Positions 1 through 16,745 of a stretch of DNA of 31,500 bases are shown here, piece by piece (position 1 is the first letter of the stretch; each line of letters opens with the position of its first letter). The position numbers and the translations under genes were made by a program. This stretch comes from Mesostigma viride. Lineage: Eukaryota > Streptophyta > Mesostigmatophyceae > Mesostigmatales > Mesostigmataceae. The notes below the pieces were generated by a model. That model did no database searches, was not told the DNA's origin, and worked only from the letters and a program-made list of their open reading frames with translations. The DNA is taken from the NCBI GenBank assembly GCA_009746045.1, contig RPFO01000027.1, positions 193,501 to 225,000 on the forward strand. The letters are read 5' to 3'.

Positions 1-1110
1 GCAAGGTGATATTCACGTAAGTAATAATAAAGAATTCACTCTCTCCTCAGTAGGAAGGTCACGGGGACAAGTATGTTTAGGGAGATAACTAGATACCGTG
101 CAATCACGAGAAACCAGCACAGAGGGGCGTATGATAGAAGAACGAGAATAGCCAGCACCAGCACGAAGATGCAACTCAAGGCTTCTAATAAAATAAAATT
201 CCAGCAGCAACCCCCCAATCACCCATGTGCAGCAGATGCAGTGCCCGTATAGTAGAGCGCTGCAATCGAAACAGTGGAATCGAAACAACGCGCCTCTTGT
301 AAACCCCAAAGCAAGCTGCCGGTACCTGTTACGACTACTGCGCGAGCCCCAAGCAAGGACCTAGACCATCAAAAGGCGGATTCCAAAAGAATCAAGGAAA
401 CGAATATCGTTTCATAATCTACAAGACCTACAACCTACAAGTTTCGGAATCGAACTATAGCTGGCGCGGAATGGAAACATACCTGCACGGCGCGAATCAT
501 CGGGCAACAACGGAGAGTTAGCTCGCCTGGCGGCGGTGGCAGCTGCCTACCGCAACACTTGGAGAGGCATTTCCTTGCGTTGCCTCTAACACGCACTGCC
601 TGGCAAAAACCTACGCATATTCTCCTCGATGTTATATCACTCTCTCAATATCACACTAGGCTCAGACAAGCCATCAGCAAGACTTCCATGCAAACTTTTC
701 GTGTGCAATTACGGACTACTACATCCATATGTCCGTGTAAATGGGTTTTTACACTCTGAAGGGTAAATCACTATAGCCATCAATCATAATTCCGTCATGG
801 CGTCATCGCGTAATTAATAAAGAAGACGTGTATCCCGAACGATACGGCTCCGCCCTATCTTACGGGATACGCCTAACATCCGAGCCCCGGCCCCCGACTC
901 CCGAGATCCCATTCTCTCTGAGCAAGTCCGATCGTCTAAATTATACCCCTATTCGGGTATTCCATATTCCTACCCATTTGCATATGAAACTATGAACACG
1001 CTACACAGGCACTCAACGCACCACTTGACTACTAAGCCCCCTCATTTTGCCGGTCCCAACTCAATTTTGCGGTTTGCCCCTATCCCGTTCCACTGAGCAT
1101 GAGGGAAGTA
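1..1110. other. No recognisable gene
   Basis: I find no coding region, RNA gene or repeat family that I recognise here. The short open frames have no familiar motif and no splice-compatible partner. The stretch is mixed AT-rich and GC-rich unique-looking sequence. Confidence 0.5.
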
Positions 1111-1175
1111 GTAACCCGTGCTCCCATGTTCCCCTCCACTGAGGACTTCACGTGACGCAGTCACGTGTACAACCC
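1111..1175 (+). mobile_element. 3' stump of an RT-A retrotransposon
   Basis: About 60 bp match the last bases of the RT-A family seen at 31330-31390: a CCCATGTTCCCCTCC block, an ACTGAGGACTT block, then the hairpin CACGTGAC-GCA-GTCACGTG (1149-1167). The tail is degenerate (ATTAAATTAA) instead of a clean TTAA run, so this is an old copy, truncated to its 3' end. Confidence 0.75.
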
Positions 1176-1251
1176 CATTAAATTAACTATAAACCCGTGC
1201 ATATAATTCATGTAGACACGTAGACTGCGTACGTTTCCGCACTCGTCCGCG

Positions 1252-2618
1252 ATGAATTACCCCCGCGACGGACACGTACAGATATTCCTGGACGCATGGC
1301 GATCCAACGCCGTGGAAGGACTAGCTAGGGTAGTTGTTACCCCTACTGCCGATGAGGATTACATGGTTGGTGTCCTTCGTGGCATGTTAGCCGATATTAA
1401 TGACATGTCCCCCTTCACTGCAGCAGAATTTGATGGCGCTGTCAAGCGCCTTCGCTGTGATGCGGCTGTCGGTGCTGATAACCTACCTGCAGCTGTGGTT
1501 AAACTTGAGGATGAGTATGTGATGCGGTTCCTTAGAACTGGACTTCTGCAACCAGCTTTTGCTGCCTGATACTACCCCCCCCCGCTGCATGGCAACATGC
1601 CCTCCGCGCCATGATCTACAAGAACAAAGGATCCACTGCCGATCGACCCGGGCATGCAATTACCGAGGTGTTTGCCTTCAAAGCGCTGCGCTTAAGGTTT
1701 TCATGAGGATGGCCGGTTCTTAATTAACCGGCTCCGGCTTTAAATGAGCACTTATAGCGCAGACCCAGATGGGCTTCCGCCGCGGCCGTAATACTATTAT
1801 GGCCGTCTTTGCTGCACGGCGGCTTGTGGAGGAAGTGCGGCGGCTGAGCCTGGGTGAGTAACCTGTCTACTTGGTCTTCGTGGCTTATTTCAAGGCCGTT
1901 GACTCAGTATTCTGGCCTGCCCTTTGGAATATGCTTGAAGTCTTTACCGGGTTCCCAAGCCATTATTAGTTGCTGCCCTCTGCAAGTAGTATTATGCTCG
2001 GGGTCTACGGCATCAGTCCGTACGTCGTATGGCACCACCCAGCCTCGCCCCCTTCAAACAGGGCCGGTGTGGCAAGGTTGTGTTCTGTCACCATACCTGT
2101 TCATCATTGTCGTGGACTATGTCATGCGCAAGGCGCGCGCCCGCTTCGCCAGCGTTGTAGGGCATGCGCCTGGCCTAGTAATTCACAATGACCCCAGTAC
2201 GGGTGGTAATGCAGATGGGACAGAAAACCGCCTGGCAGAATTGATCTACATTCTACGCCGATGATACTGCTCTCATCGAGGATACCGAGCATGTCCAGCT
2301 CTGGTTGGACTGCCTCAGTGGCCCTGGAAGCACGAGCAGTTGGCCTGCTGGAAATCAGCAAGAAGACTGAAGCGATGGCCTTGGGGCTTGATGGTCGCCC
2401 CCCACCGCTTTTACACCTGCATGGACGGCACAGCAGTTTCCTACACCGAGCGTTTTAAGCTCTTGGGCAGTTGACTTCCTAGCACCAAGGATGACATCGA
2501 CACACGCATAGGTCTTGCATGGACGGCTTTGCGTGAATTAGACAAAGTGTGGCACGCCAAGGACCTGGGCGTTGGCGGGAAACAGGATCTTTTCAAGGTT
2601 CTTGTTACCGGCTCTAAC
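1252..2618 (+). pseudogene. LINE reverse transcriptase, frameshifted remnant
   Basis: Remnant of a non-LTR reverse transcriptase, spread over at least three frames. The first open segment (1252-1569) is the stretch just before the RT core, with FTAAEFDGAVKRLRCDAAVG, like the 'A...LK..KA.G.D.' block of LINEs. The palm motif follows as VAYFKAVDSVFWPALW (about 1880-1925) in another frame, then QGCVLSPYLFIIVVDYVM (about 2073-2125) in a third, then the catalytic YADD at 2254-2265. The thumb region ends as KQDLFKVLV near 2610, the same block found in RT-B at 24.6 kb. The C-terminal YGAxTW region and 3' end are missing: at about 2619 the sequence joins an inverted ORF1 element. Stops and frameshifts rule out activity. 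Confidence 0.85.
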
Positions 2619-3440
2619 TAATGCATCATCCATGGGGGTCCCATTATAGGCAGGGCGTGGCTAAATTCTTAAACGCATCATCCATGGCCATCATGGGCGC
2701 ACATGCGCTGGGGCCGCTTGGTAGGCTAAGCCTTACTAATCTACACAACTGCTATATTCCCTAGACTGGGGGTGCCTGCCAAGGCTTGCGGTCGACGTGG
2801 ATGACGTCCCCCCGCCAGTATACCGGTTTCCCCCCTGCGCTTTGCCGGAGCTGGAGGTAGATCGGCCATAGCTCGCGTCACCGTTGTTGCTGGGCCAGGG
2901 TCAGGTCGTCGTCCAGCGTGAAGTGAGTCCGCGAGAGCTTCTTGCGGTTTTTAAGAAACAACAGCTTGTCCGCCATGTACTTAAAGGCGAGGAGCAGGGG
3001 AGCCGGGCCAGCCTCAGTTACCCCGCGCGCGGGGAAGGCAGGCAGCCGACATCCGCAGCTCACCAGTGATGTGCATGGGGGCAAGAATGTCGCGCTTAAG
3101 TGCCGTGAGAAGAGTCGTCGAGGTCTCATCTGCAGGCTGGTCGAAGTGCTTGACGATGACGTTGTGGCTGCGCTGGGTGCGGTCGGCCTCCTCGCGGAGG
3201 TCGAGGGCTTGTTGCTTAAGCTGTGCCGCGATGGTGGAGGTGGTGGAGGTGGCGTGGTGCTTGAGCAGGTCCGCCCAAGTAAGTAAGTAAGTTCTTGCGT
3301 GTCATGCGCAAAGGCATGCCACAGAGTACTATGCTAATCTCATTAGAAAAAAAGGTCCGCCCAGGTCTGGGTGGGAGGGGCATCGCTGATTGGGCCAGCG
3401 GGGGCTGGCTTGGCGGCAATGACCGCATCTCTGCCTTTTA
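2619..3440 (-). pseudogene. ORF1-1 type element, inverted and decayed
   Basis: Reverse-complement copy of the ORF1-1 family. Read on the minus strand it runs from the ALAGPAGDAPPTQTWAD-like segment (near 3360-3430), through the helical linker and the DDDLTLAQQQR block (about 2880-2930), to the C-terminal QPVYW..-like block (about 2790-2830) and part of the 3' UTR. The same blocks lie at 25980-26600 on the plus strand, and its UTR matches 29540-29640. The 3' hairpin and tail are missing. It abuts the 3' side of the reverse-transcriptase remnant at 1252-2618 in the opposite orientation, and a 75-bp insertion splits it at 3278-3352. Confidence 0.8.
3278..3352. mobile_element. 75-bp mini-insertion with 11-bp target-site duplication
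   Basis: AGGTCCGCCCA occurs at 3267-3277 and again at 3353-3363. It is a single site in the uninterrupted ORF1 sequence at 26043, so the intervening 75 bp are an insertion. The insert has (AAGT)3 at its left end and seven A at its right end, so its orientation is ambiguous. It shares AAAGGCATGCCACA with 29193-29206, inside an RT-B fragment. It is probably a severely 5'-truncated retrotransposon with an AAGT-type tail. Confidence 0.7.
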
Positions 3441-3532
3441 ACCGTCGAATGCGCAATTGATCTAGAAAGTAGAAACGTCTCCGGCACACTCCGCGACTTC
3501 AGTACCTTCCGTCACCCTTGACTTGTTGTCGT

Positions 3533-3658
3533 ACAATTAATTAATTAATTAATTAATAGACACGTGACGGCGTAAACGCCAATAGAAACTCGCCTCAAAA
3601 CATATATCTCGATAGAGGCATTAAATAATTAATTAATTAATTATTAATTAATTAATTA
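3533..3658. repeat. TTAA tracts with decayed RT-A end
   Basis: Three TTAA-repeat tracts (about 3537-3556, 3625-3642, 3643-3657) bracket a short block. The block starts AATAGACACGTGAC like an inverted RT-A 3' end but loses the second hairpin arm. These are retrotransposon tails, not a regulatory element. Confidence 0.6.
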
Positions 3659-3825
3659 GTAACATAACTCCGTTGGGAGTTTATGTAGCACATATCCCAG
3701 AGAATGGGGCATATGGCTTTTAATACATTCTGGGCTACTTCCTGCAAGGGTGGGAATGTAAACAACACTTGCACTAGGTGCACCAAGGGCACCTGCACCA
3801 CCATGCTGTCTCTATTGAATTTCAA
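3659..3825 (-). mobile_element. ORF1-1 3' end (5'-truncated)
   Basis: Minus-strand copy of the last 165 bp of ORF1-1. The hairpin (3661-3687 region, ACTCC-CAAC-GGAGT in RNA sense) is next to a TTAA tail on its left. The GGGGCATATGGC, CTTCCTGCAAGGGTGGGAATGTAAAC and GGTGCACC blocks follow, as at 23130-23260 and inverted at 26900-27050. The right edge is near a further ATTAATTAAT at 3833. Confidence 0.8.
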
Positions 3826-3902
3826 GGTACCTATTAATTAATCTCGCCCCCCGCCCTCCGCTAATTTGCTATTTTGCTAAAAAAGAGCCAATTTTGATCC
3901 GA

Positions 3903-4262
3903 CTAATTCATTCATTCATTCATTCATTCATTCATTCATTCATTCATTCATTCATTCATTCATTCATTCATTCATTCATTCATTCATTCATTCATTCATT
4001 CATTCATTCATTCATTCACTCATTCATTCGTTCATTCATTCATTCGTTCGTTCGTTCGTTCGTTCGTTCGTTCGTTCGTTCGTTCGTTCGTTCGTTCGTT
4101 CGTTCGTTCGTTCGTTCGTTCGTTCGTTCGTTCGTTCGTTCGTTCGTTCGTTCGTTCGTTCGTTCGTTCGTTCGTTCGTTCGTTCGTTCGTTCGTTCGTT
4201 CGTTCGTTCGTTCGTTCGTTCGTTCGTTCGTTCGTTCGTTCGTTCGTTCGTTCGTTCGTTCG
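3903..4262. repeat. Long tetranucleotide microsatellite, CATT turning into CGTT
   Basis: An unbroken 4-bp register of about 90 units. The left part is (CATT)n to about 4045, and after a short mixed zone it becomes (CGTT)n to 4262. It runs directly into the TTAA tail of an inverted RT-A fragment with no unique sequence between. The long open frame across it encodes only a repeating RSFV/HSFI tetrapeptide and is not a gene. Confidence 0.95.
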
Positions 4263-4385
4263 TATTAATTAATTAATTAATTAATAGACACGTGACTACA
4301 TCACGTGAGCATAGGTTCTCGGTGGGAGGGGAACATGGGATAGATGGAGCTAATTATCTAAGACCTAGAACTGGCAGCACATGAG
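4263..4385 (-). mobile_element. RT-A 3' end, 5'-truncated
   Basis: TTAA tail (4264-4284), hairpin CACGTGA..TCACGTG with a changed loop (4289-4307), then the GTGGGAGGGGAACATGGGAT block of RT-A in inverted orientation. Similarity fades near 4380. Compare 16042-16130 and 24885-24962. Confidence 0.8.
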
Positions 4386-4660
4386 GACAGGAAGCAAAAG
4401 TTCCTTATGAACATGATACAGATCAACCCAGGTCGGTCGTACTGGTGGTTCCAGCTTGATATCATGGCTGCCCATGAAAAGGACCGCGTGCTCACCGTGT
4501 TTCAAAATACTCCCCCCCCCCCCCCCCCCCTGGCGTTGAGGTGGCACATGTCATCTATAGAGCCTAAAGGGACAGGGGGTGAATCCCTCTTGGACACACA
4601 ATATACTTGCTCACCTCATTTTATCGATCGTGCGCTCGCATGAGCTATACGACGGCGGCA
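4386..4660. other. Unassigned, with poly-C run
   Basis: No recognised gene or repeat family. A homopolymer of about 19 C (about 4512-4530) is a likely place for a length error in the assembly. Confidence 0.5.
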
Positions 4661-4670
4661 GCGCTGTTGT

Positions 4671-5085
4671 GGCTGCATCAAAAAATGGCTCCGTGGCCTG
4701 CCTGCCAAACACCTCCCAGCTCCGGCCTCCAAGTGTTGCACGCTACTAAGATAGCGTCCTAGCTATAGCCTAGTTTGCTCACTCATCGGGGCCCAAATGA
4801 GCCACTAATCTGAACTAACCCCCCACGACAAGGGGGCTGGTTACTGCGTGGATTCCAGTTGAAATGTCTTGAAGGATGGCTCTTTGAAGAACGGCTGCCA
4901 CCATCGACTCCCTGCCCTGCTGAGCATCTCCCCACAGCCAGCATTGAGCGTCCTCCTTAGCCTTGTTAATTACCCCATGGTATGTGCGTGTGTGTGCGTG
5001 GTAGTTGAAGAACGGCTGCCCACCACCATCGACTCCCTACCCTGCTGAGCATCTCCAGGTATCAAGTGACCTCCTTAGCCTTGTT
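4671..5085 (-). repeat. Three decayed copies of the PNPLA 3' end
   Basis: Three blocks resemble the end of the last coding exon of the adjacent PNPLA gene (parent about 5175-5260). Block 4671-4742 keeps GGCTGC..AAAAATGGCTCCGTGGCCTGCCTGCC. Blocks 4887-4967 and 5004-5085 each keep ACGGCTGCC..CATCGACTCCCT.CCCTGCTG and the TCCT.CTTAGCCTTGTT part that corresponds to the exon's CAGCTTGTCC. The last two are about 118 bp apart and more alike. They lie downstream of the stop codon and carry no open frame, so they are tandem-duplicated exon ends that decayed. Confidence 0.7.
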
Positions 5086-5182
5086 TGCCCAATGGTATGC
5101 ACGTACGTGTTGTGTGTGTGTGGGGGGTGATTAGACATATAGTCGTGGTCCAGCCGCGATCTTGGCTGAACAAAGTACATGG

Positions 5183-11607
<6,425 letters not shown>

Positions 11608-12630
11608 GTGCGAAGACTAACCTCGTCAAGCACTGCGATTGTTGATCTTCGCACCTGTTTAGACGCAAATTTCCGGCAATCTGCGCGGTCTCCCTGGTTC
11701 GCTGGCAGTGTCCCAAATCCACAGGGCCAAACTTGGTGTCACACAATCGGTGGTCAGCTGATGCGTCACGCTGTCATAATTGCTGGGAAGGTGTGCACTT
11801 GCTGCAAAATGCAAACACGCCACCGCTGGCTCCGCGGTCAGCACTCTTTATTGCGCCCGCAATTGCGATTGGCCAATTTGACGAGCTTCTATAGCCTACT
11901 TTTGCCGATGCATTTGCTGGCTGGCATCTTGCGTATATTTCCAAAATGATTATTGCCACGTAGTTCCCTGATACCCAGGCATCGTTTCTTAATCCTGTTT
12001 TTCGGCGCGGTCCGAATAAATTGCACGGGTATAAGGGCCAGCGCGACATCCGTACGTCTGCTTCCATGTCCCCAAACTCAGCCACCCATTTTTACACGTG
12101 GCGCGCTGTTGGATGTGTGCGCTGGCACTGCACGGCCACGACTGTCCACCTTTTACCAGCAGCTGGCACGAAGCCATGCAGTCGCCAGAAGACAGTTGAC
12201 GTAAGTTACTACCACGTGGGTTACTTCAAGAACTTTTGAGCCTCCAATAATCATCAACGCTTGTAGTTTCCGTAGTGGCGGAGATAGCCCGTGTCCACAG
12301 ACTTCAGCGCCTCTCTGTGGAATGACGTGAGCTAGCGAGAATAATTAGACCACCCCTAGCTGTAAAAAAATATCGAGCGGCTGGCCACAACGTGGGCATT
12401 GTTATTATTCCCGTTGAATTAAAGCAGGCTCGGAACGGGCACATAAAAATAATTATTAATCTCACGCAGAGGGCTTTGGGTTTTTCAAATCCACGCGAAG
12501 GGTTCAATGAACGGTCTTCTAAATGTCGCTCGCATGTCCTTTTCAGCCCGACATCTTAGAGAAATTTGGCATTGATTCCGCGTTTTTCCTACATGAGCCT
12601 GCATGATTTAGCTCCACCCCTGCACGCCCA
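11608..12630. other. Divergent intergenic region between PNPLA and RING genes
   Basis: This should hold the promoters and 5' UTRs of the minus-strand PNPLA gene and the plus-strand RING gene. I see no repeat family and no recognisable coding segment. A TATAAG at about 12029 is the only TATA-like word I noted, and it is too far from the RING start to be convincing. Confidence 0.5.
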
Positions 12631-13449
12631 ATGGGGATACCCGACTCACGAGTTGTCAATGCTGACAAGCTGGATTCCGAGCTTATATGCGCCATATGCA
12701 CGGAACTCGTGCATATGGACAGAGGCGTTTTAACGAAAAAGTGCGGGCATTTGTTCTGCCAAGAGTGCCTCGCAGACCCGGCGAATAAGAACATGTGCCC
12801 GCTCGACCGCATCCCACTGGACGACGACACGTTGCAAGTACCGCTGGCTGTCTCCTCGCCCATAACCTACCGTATGCTCGGCAAGGTGAAAGTACGGTGC
12901 CCCAACTCGGCGGAGTGCGATTGGCAGGGCGAGCTCTCCAACGAGAACACCCACGCGCGGACATGTAAATACCTGAGCGGCCAGCAGATGCGGACATGGT
13001 GTACCCGTCGGGAGTGCCAAACCTTAAACGATTATTGCAAGCGATTGGCAGAGACCAACAAACACCTCGAGACCCGGTGCAAAACTCTCGAGGAGGAGCT
13101 TAGAAAATACAAGGGACGGCCCGCGAGCGCGTCGGCGCCCCCCCAGGGTGACCCAACTCTGGCACATTTCGACTATAATTCTTGCAGCCCGTTGACGCTG
13201 GGCCAGTGGATCGCCCAATTCGCCATGTTCAAACCGGCGAGCGTGAATGCCAACCATGTGTACAACAAGATAGGGTCCCTGGTCGCTGACCTGCAACGGT
13301 TCAAGCTGGGCGCGCCCAGGGGGGACTGCCACGGGGCGTTCTACTATGAGATCGTGTTCCTGCTGTCGGCCGCGCTCGCGTCCAATTGGTTCACGGACAA
13401 CCAGTTTGCCCAGCTGAACGAATGGTCGCTCCAGGTGAACTCCTGGTGA
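12631..13449 (+). CDS. RING / TRAF-type zinc-finger protein (copy 1)
   Basis: Single-exon protein of 272 aa, probably an E3 ubiquitin ligase. The RING runs from Cys20 to Asp59 with ligands C20, C23, C38, H40, C43, C46, C56 and D59 (CPLD), the C3HC3D form common in TRAF-like proteins. A TRAF-type zinc finger follows (C90, C96, H108, C112), then a Cys-containing helix predicted to be a coiled coil (about 130-161). After a Ala/Pro linker comes a C-terminal domain of about 80 residues (about 189-270) with LGQWIAQF, FYYEIVFLLSAALAS and NWFT. I do not recognise that domain, but copy 2 at 21508-22530 also has it. There is no MATH/TRAF-C domain. The chosen ATG gives the same N-terminus (GIPDSRVV / GVPDTRIV) as copy 2. 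Substrate unknown. Confidence 0.85.
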   Translation: MGIPDSRVVNADKLDSELICAICTELVHMDRGVLTKKCGHLFCQECLADPANKNMCPLDRIPLDDDTLQVPLAVSSPITYRMLGKVKVRCPNSAECDWQGELSNENTHARTCKYLSGQQMRTWCTRRECQTLNDYCKRLAETNKHLETRCKTLEEELRKYKGRPASASAPPQGDPTLAHFDYNSCSPLTLGQWIAQFAMFKPASVNANHVYNKIGSLVADLQRFKLGAPRGDCHGAFYYEIVFLLSAALASNWFTDNQFAQLNEWSLQVNSW

Positions 13450-14500
13450 GGAGGTCCTGAAAACAAAACACATGGGGCCGGTCAGGCTGCACGTTCAAGC
13501 CATTCCTGCTACCGCGAGCAGCACCCTTGTCTATTAATAGCTCCTTTGTGGACACTTTGCTTGGCTCACGGGTTGTGGCCATGGCAAGGAGGTAAAGTTT
13601 TGTACATAAAATGGATAATTGTGATGTGCCTAGTTGTAGAGGATCTTGTAGAGGGCAGATAAAAGTTGTGGAGGATAGTGTTTTTCTATCAGGGGTCTCC
13701 CAACACACAAAGGGGGGAGAGGTAGAGGCCCTGGTGAAAGAGTATGACATTCTCTTGATCATGGGTCTTGTGGTGTGCCGCACATAGGGGTGCAATAAAG
13801 CCCTTCGAAAGAGTATGAAATCCTCCTTATCACGGGTCTCCTTTCGTGCCACACATAGGGGTGCGATAGAGCCGTGACGAAAGAGGGTGATATCCTCGTG
13901 ATCGTGGGTCGTGACTCGCACCGCCCTGGTGAAAGAGCCTGGCATCCTCTTGATTATGGGTGTCATCCGGTACCATACAAGAGGGAGGAGGTTCCAGCGG
14001 GGATGACCAATGTTGGCCTCTTCACATTGGTTGAAAATGACAGCGGCACCTGCAATCATGCATGCGGTAACGGCAACCATGAACCACAGGTGGCTCTGTC
14101 TGGCCCATCCTTCCAGCACTATCTTATTTCTGGTTTAGCGATAGCTTAGTAGTATTTAAACTCGTGCCAACGCCCCGTGAGGGTCACCTCATGCACCGTT
14201 GGGAAGTCACGAAGCCCAAACAGTTTTTTCCCATGCCATAGCGACAAGGAAATTCTTTATTGGTCTCCTGTTGTACCGGCAGCATCTCAGGCGTTGCGGT
14301 GGCACCCACTCAGACACAGTTTTGTACCTCCAAATGGAGGCATGTGCACATTTCGATGTTCATGGATGCTGCACGGTTTTATTTTATTTTAGACAATCAA
14401 TAAGAACGTTTGCTACTGAATGCTTTTGCTACCGAATTTTATCATGTGACTGAAGTCAATTTCTCGTCATAATTAAAAATGTAATTGAATTATAACACCA
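13450..14500. other. Downstream region with 71-bp tandem repeats
   Basis: After the RING stop codon I see no further gene. From about 13733 to 13990 four diverged units of about 71, 71, 52 and 60 bp repeat the pattern GAAAGAG..TG..ATCCTC.TGATCATGGGT..GTG.C.CACATAGGGGTGC. The 242-aa minus-strand open frame that overlaps it merely reads through these repeats. The rest is unassigned. Confidence 0.6.
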
Positions 14501-14502
14501 TT

Positions 14503-14611
14503 CATCTTCATCATCCTGAACGACTCGAACACGCGGACAAGATAACGGCAGGCTCGAGCTACCATGGTCCGGATTCTCCCCATTTCTGGCATGCGCTGGT
14601 TGTCTCCTTGA
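14503..14611 (-). mobile_element. Family F repeat (tRNA-like SINE), inverted fragment
   Basis: About 110 bp are the reverse complement of 18976-19085, nearly identical. In sense orientation it carries GTGTTCGAGTCG, matching the pol III B-box core GTTCGANTC, about 30 bases after a TAGCTCGAG word that could be an A-box. The element stops at GATGAATGGTG on its 3' side, where the two copies diverge. Confidence 0.65.
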
Positions 14612-14655
14612 TAACACGACTCCGTTGGGAGATCATGTAGCACGTATTCCCTTGC
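14612..14655 (-). mobile_element. ORF1-1 hairpin end, fragment
   Basis: CACGACTCCGTTGGGAGATCATGTAGCAC is a diverged ORF1-1 3' terminus. All stem bases still pair when one G-U is allowed (ACATGA with TCGTGT around CTCC-CAAC-GGAG). It lies immediately beside the family F fragment, where its tail should be. Confidence 0.6.
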
Positions 14656-14902
14656 GTGATCAATGGATGGGGGTGAGCGAAGCCGCGAAACCGAACTAGT
14701 CAGCTAACTCTAAGCTAATCTAGAAAATCCTAACTACTCTACTCAGCCCAAAGCGCCCATTCCTCCTGGGGGGGGGGCGGTGGGGGGCTTGCCCACAGGA
14801 GCTGGCGTGTGTCTCGTCATCTGCCCCATCCGAATAATCGAAGATCTATATGCAAGTCGTCACATCGATCACGGAAATGTTTAGTGAGACAGCAATATTA
14901 AT

Positions 14903-15148
14903 AGTACCAAATCCGAAAGGCTTGCATCACTCCCCGGAAAGGATAACTTTTGCGGATGACTGTAGGTGTCAGTTGGCGATGCCCTAGGATCCGGAGACGT
15001 CCGTCCTATAGTCAGCAAAATTGGTGCGAGAGGTCCCCAGTTCGATTCCGGCCTGGATTCATTTGCAGATCGCGTTTTTCCGCGTTTTCCGCGGACCGGC
15101 ACTGAACGCACATGGTTTTCACCTTTGCGGCGTGCCAAATCAGAATAT
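14903..15148 (+). mobile_element. SINE S1, solitary copy
   Basis: A unit of about 245 bp, from AGTACCAAATCCGAAAGG to ATCAGAATAT, matching the three units at 17919-18845. It has a perfect pol III B-box in CCCCAGTTCGATTCCGG, preceded by CTATAGTCAGCAAAATTGG as a possible A-box, so it is tRNA-derived. Two hairpins follow (CGCGTTTTCCGCG, and AAAGGTTTTCACCTTT in copy 17919-18159). It does not fold into a full tRNA: the anticodon arm is missing. The protein-like minus-strand frame is an antisense artefact. Confidence 0.75.
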
Positions 15149-16023
15149 TATTCGCATAGCTCACAAGCTAATTACTAATAAATTAAAGAACCTAAGCAAT
15201 CGGATCCGTTAACTTATGAACAAACCTTGGGAAGCATGAGCATGACTTCTCTGAATATCGATTGATCAACAAACCGTGGGGGTGGCATGAGCACTGCCGT
15301 CTACGCGCCCAAGCATTAGTACTGACCCCATAGGCCACCTGTGTAAGATGTAGGTCCTCAGCGATGGAAGACATTAACTAGTGAGCTAGTCACCCTGGGA
15401 GCTATGGCCGACCTGCCGGGTCATCCTCAGGCGCTTCGACATGCCGCCGGAGGAGACCCCAGAATCTCTTCTCGACAAGCTGAAGAAACAGCTCTTGGCG
15501 TGCATGCAGCTGCCAGGTGCGGCACTGCAGGGCGCCCACCGCCTGCATGCCCCATCCACGGGCCAAGGCTGGGCCCCCTCCAGTGGTCCTCACCTTCAGC
15601 GACATCACAGCCCGAGTTCGGTTCCTCTCTCGCCGCAAGAAGCTGGTGGACACCTCCTGGTCGCTTGACGACGACCTGACGCCAGCCCAGCAGCAGCAAC
15701 GCCGCGATCAGTGGCCCGACTACATCCGCCACAAGACCAACCCCGAGAAGCCCCAAGTGTACTGGCGGAGCGGGGACCTCTATGTCAACAAGAAACTGCG
15801 GAAGCCCCCCCGGGCTTCCCCGGGATAAAGCACTCTAGCTAGTTGTCTAGATGGGGGCAATCGATGATGGGATAGCTTAGGCATTACAGCACTTGAAACG
15901 ATATTAGCGCACAGCGTTATAGTACCTTCAATTAGCTCTGCGCCTTGTGGCCATCAGCTTGCGCCCACCTCGTCTTGAGCCCACCTCACATTTGTAGCAT
16001 AAGCTATGCGTCAGCCTACCTAT

Positions 16024-16727
16024 TAATTAATTAATTAATTAATAGACACGTGACTGCGTCACGTGAGCATAAGTCCTCAGTGGGAGGGGAACATGGGATG
16101 GAATGGATGGTATAAGCTATCTAGGTCCTAGTTACAGGGGTGTGGGCACCGCGGCCCGAATCGCTATGAATGCCATACTTGGTCACACGCGGAGCCCCCA
16201 CAGGCTTGGGGGTGGTCTCCTTCATCACTACTTGCCATCTATCCTTGCGCACCATCTGCCTCCATATTACAGACAAACCAGGAGGCTGCCCGGGTGTGAG
16301 CCCGTCACGTCTAGTGTAGCACATGTCCATGCCGAGTCTATCACGAAAAGTCCACGGGTGGCGGCCCTGCCGCGCGCGGCCGGGGGCACGCCAGGTGAGG
16401 ACATATCGCCCAGGCTGGGCGGGCTTGGTGCCAGCTAGTCTATCTGATGTATCTACCTGATCTGTGCGGGCCAGGTGCCCGGCTAGGCCCAGGCGCCTGT
16501 GCCTAATAATGTGGGAAACATAGGGCAAATCAGCGTACAAATCCTCATTACTAACGTGCAAACCAAAGGGGATGTTAAGGGCCTTGCGCAGCATCTTGGT
16601 GACGGCGCCGTCGAGTCGTTGCTCCAGCTCCTGCATCAGTGTCCACGTCTCGGCGCCGTAGGTCAGGATCGTCAGAATGACGACCTTGAAGAGGTCACGC
16701 TTGACGATCCGGGGTAGGGCGGGGTCC
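16024..16727 (-). mobile_element. RT-A retrotransposon, 5'-truncated, with RT C-terminus
   Basis: Flanked by CAGCCTACCTAT at 16012-16023 and 16728-16739. Minus strand: C-terminal part of a LINE reverse transcriptase open for about 170 codons (16636-16121), with LTYGAETW-like thumb sequence, LDGAVTKMLRKALNIPFG, SNEDLYADLPYVSHIIRHRR and LGLAGHLARTDQ, the region typical of RTE/CR1-like LINEs. The 3' UTR follows, then hairpin CACGTGAC-GCA-GTCACGTG (16047-16065) and a TTAA tail to 16024. The upstream RT domain is lost to 5' truncation. Confidence 0.87.
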
Positions 16728-16745
16728 CAGCCTACCTATGGTTTT

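Noticed and set aside
3894-4268. 124-codon open frame with RSFV repeats
   Set aside because: Pure translation of a tetranucleotide microsatellite.
13391-14119. 242-aa minus-strand frame downstream of the first RING gene
   Set aside because: It runs through the 71-bp tandem repeats and antisense to the RING 3' end, with no motif.
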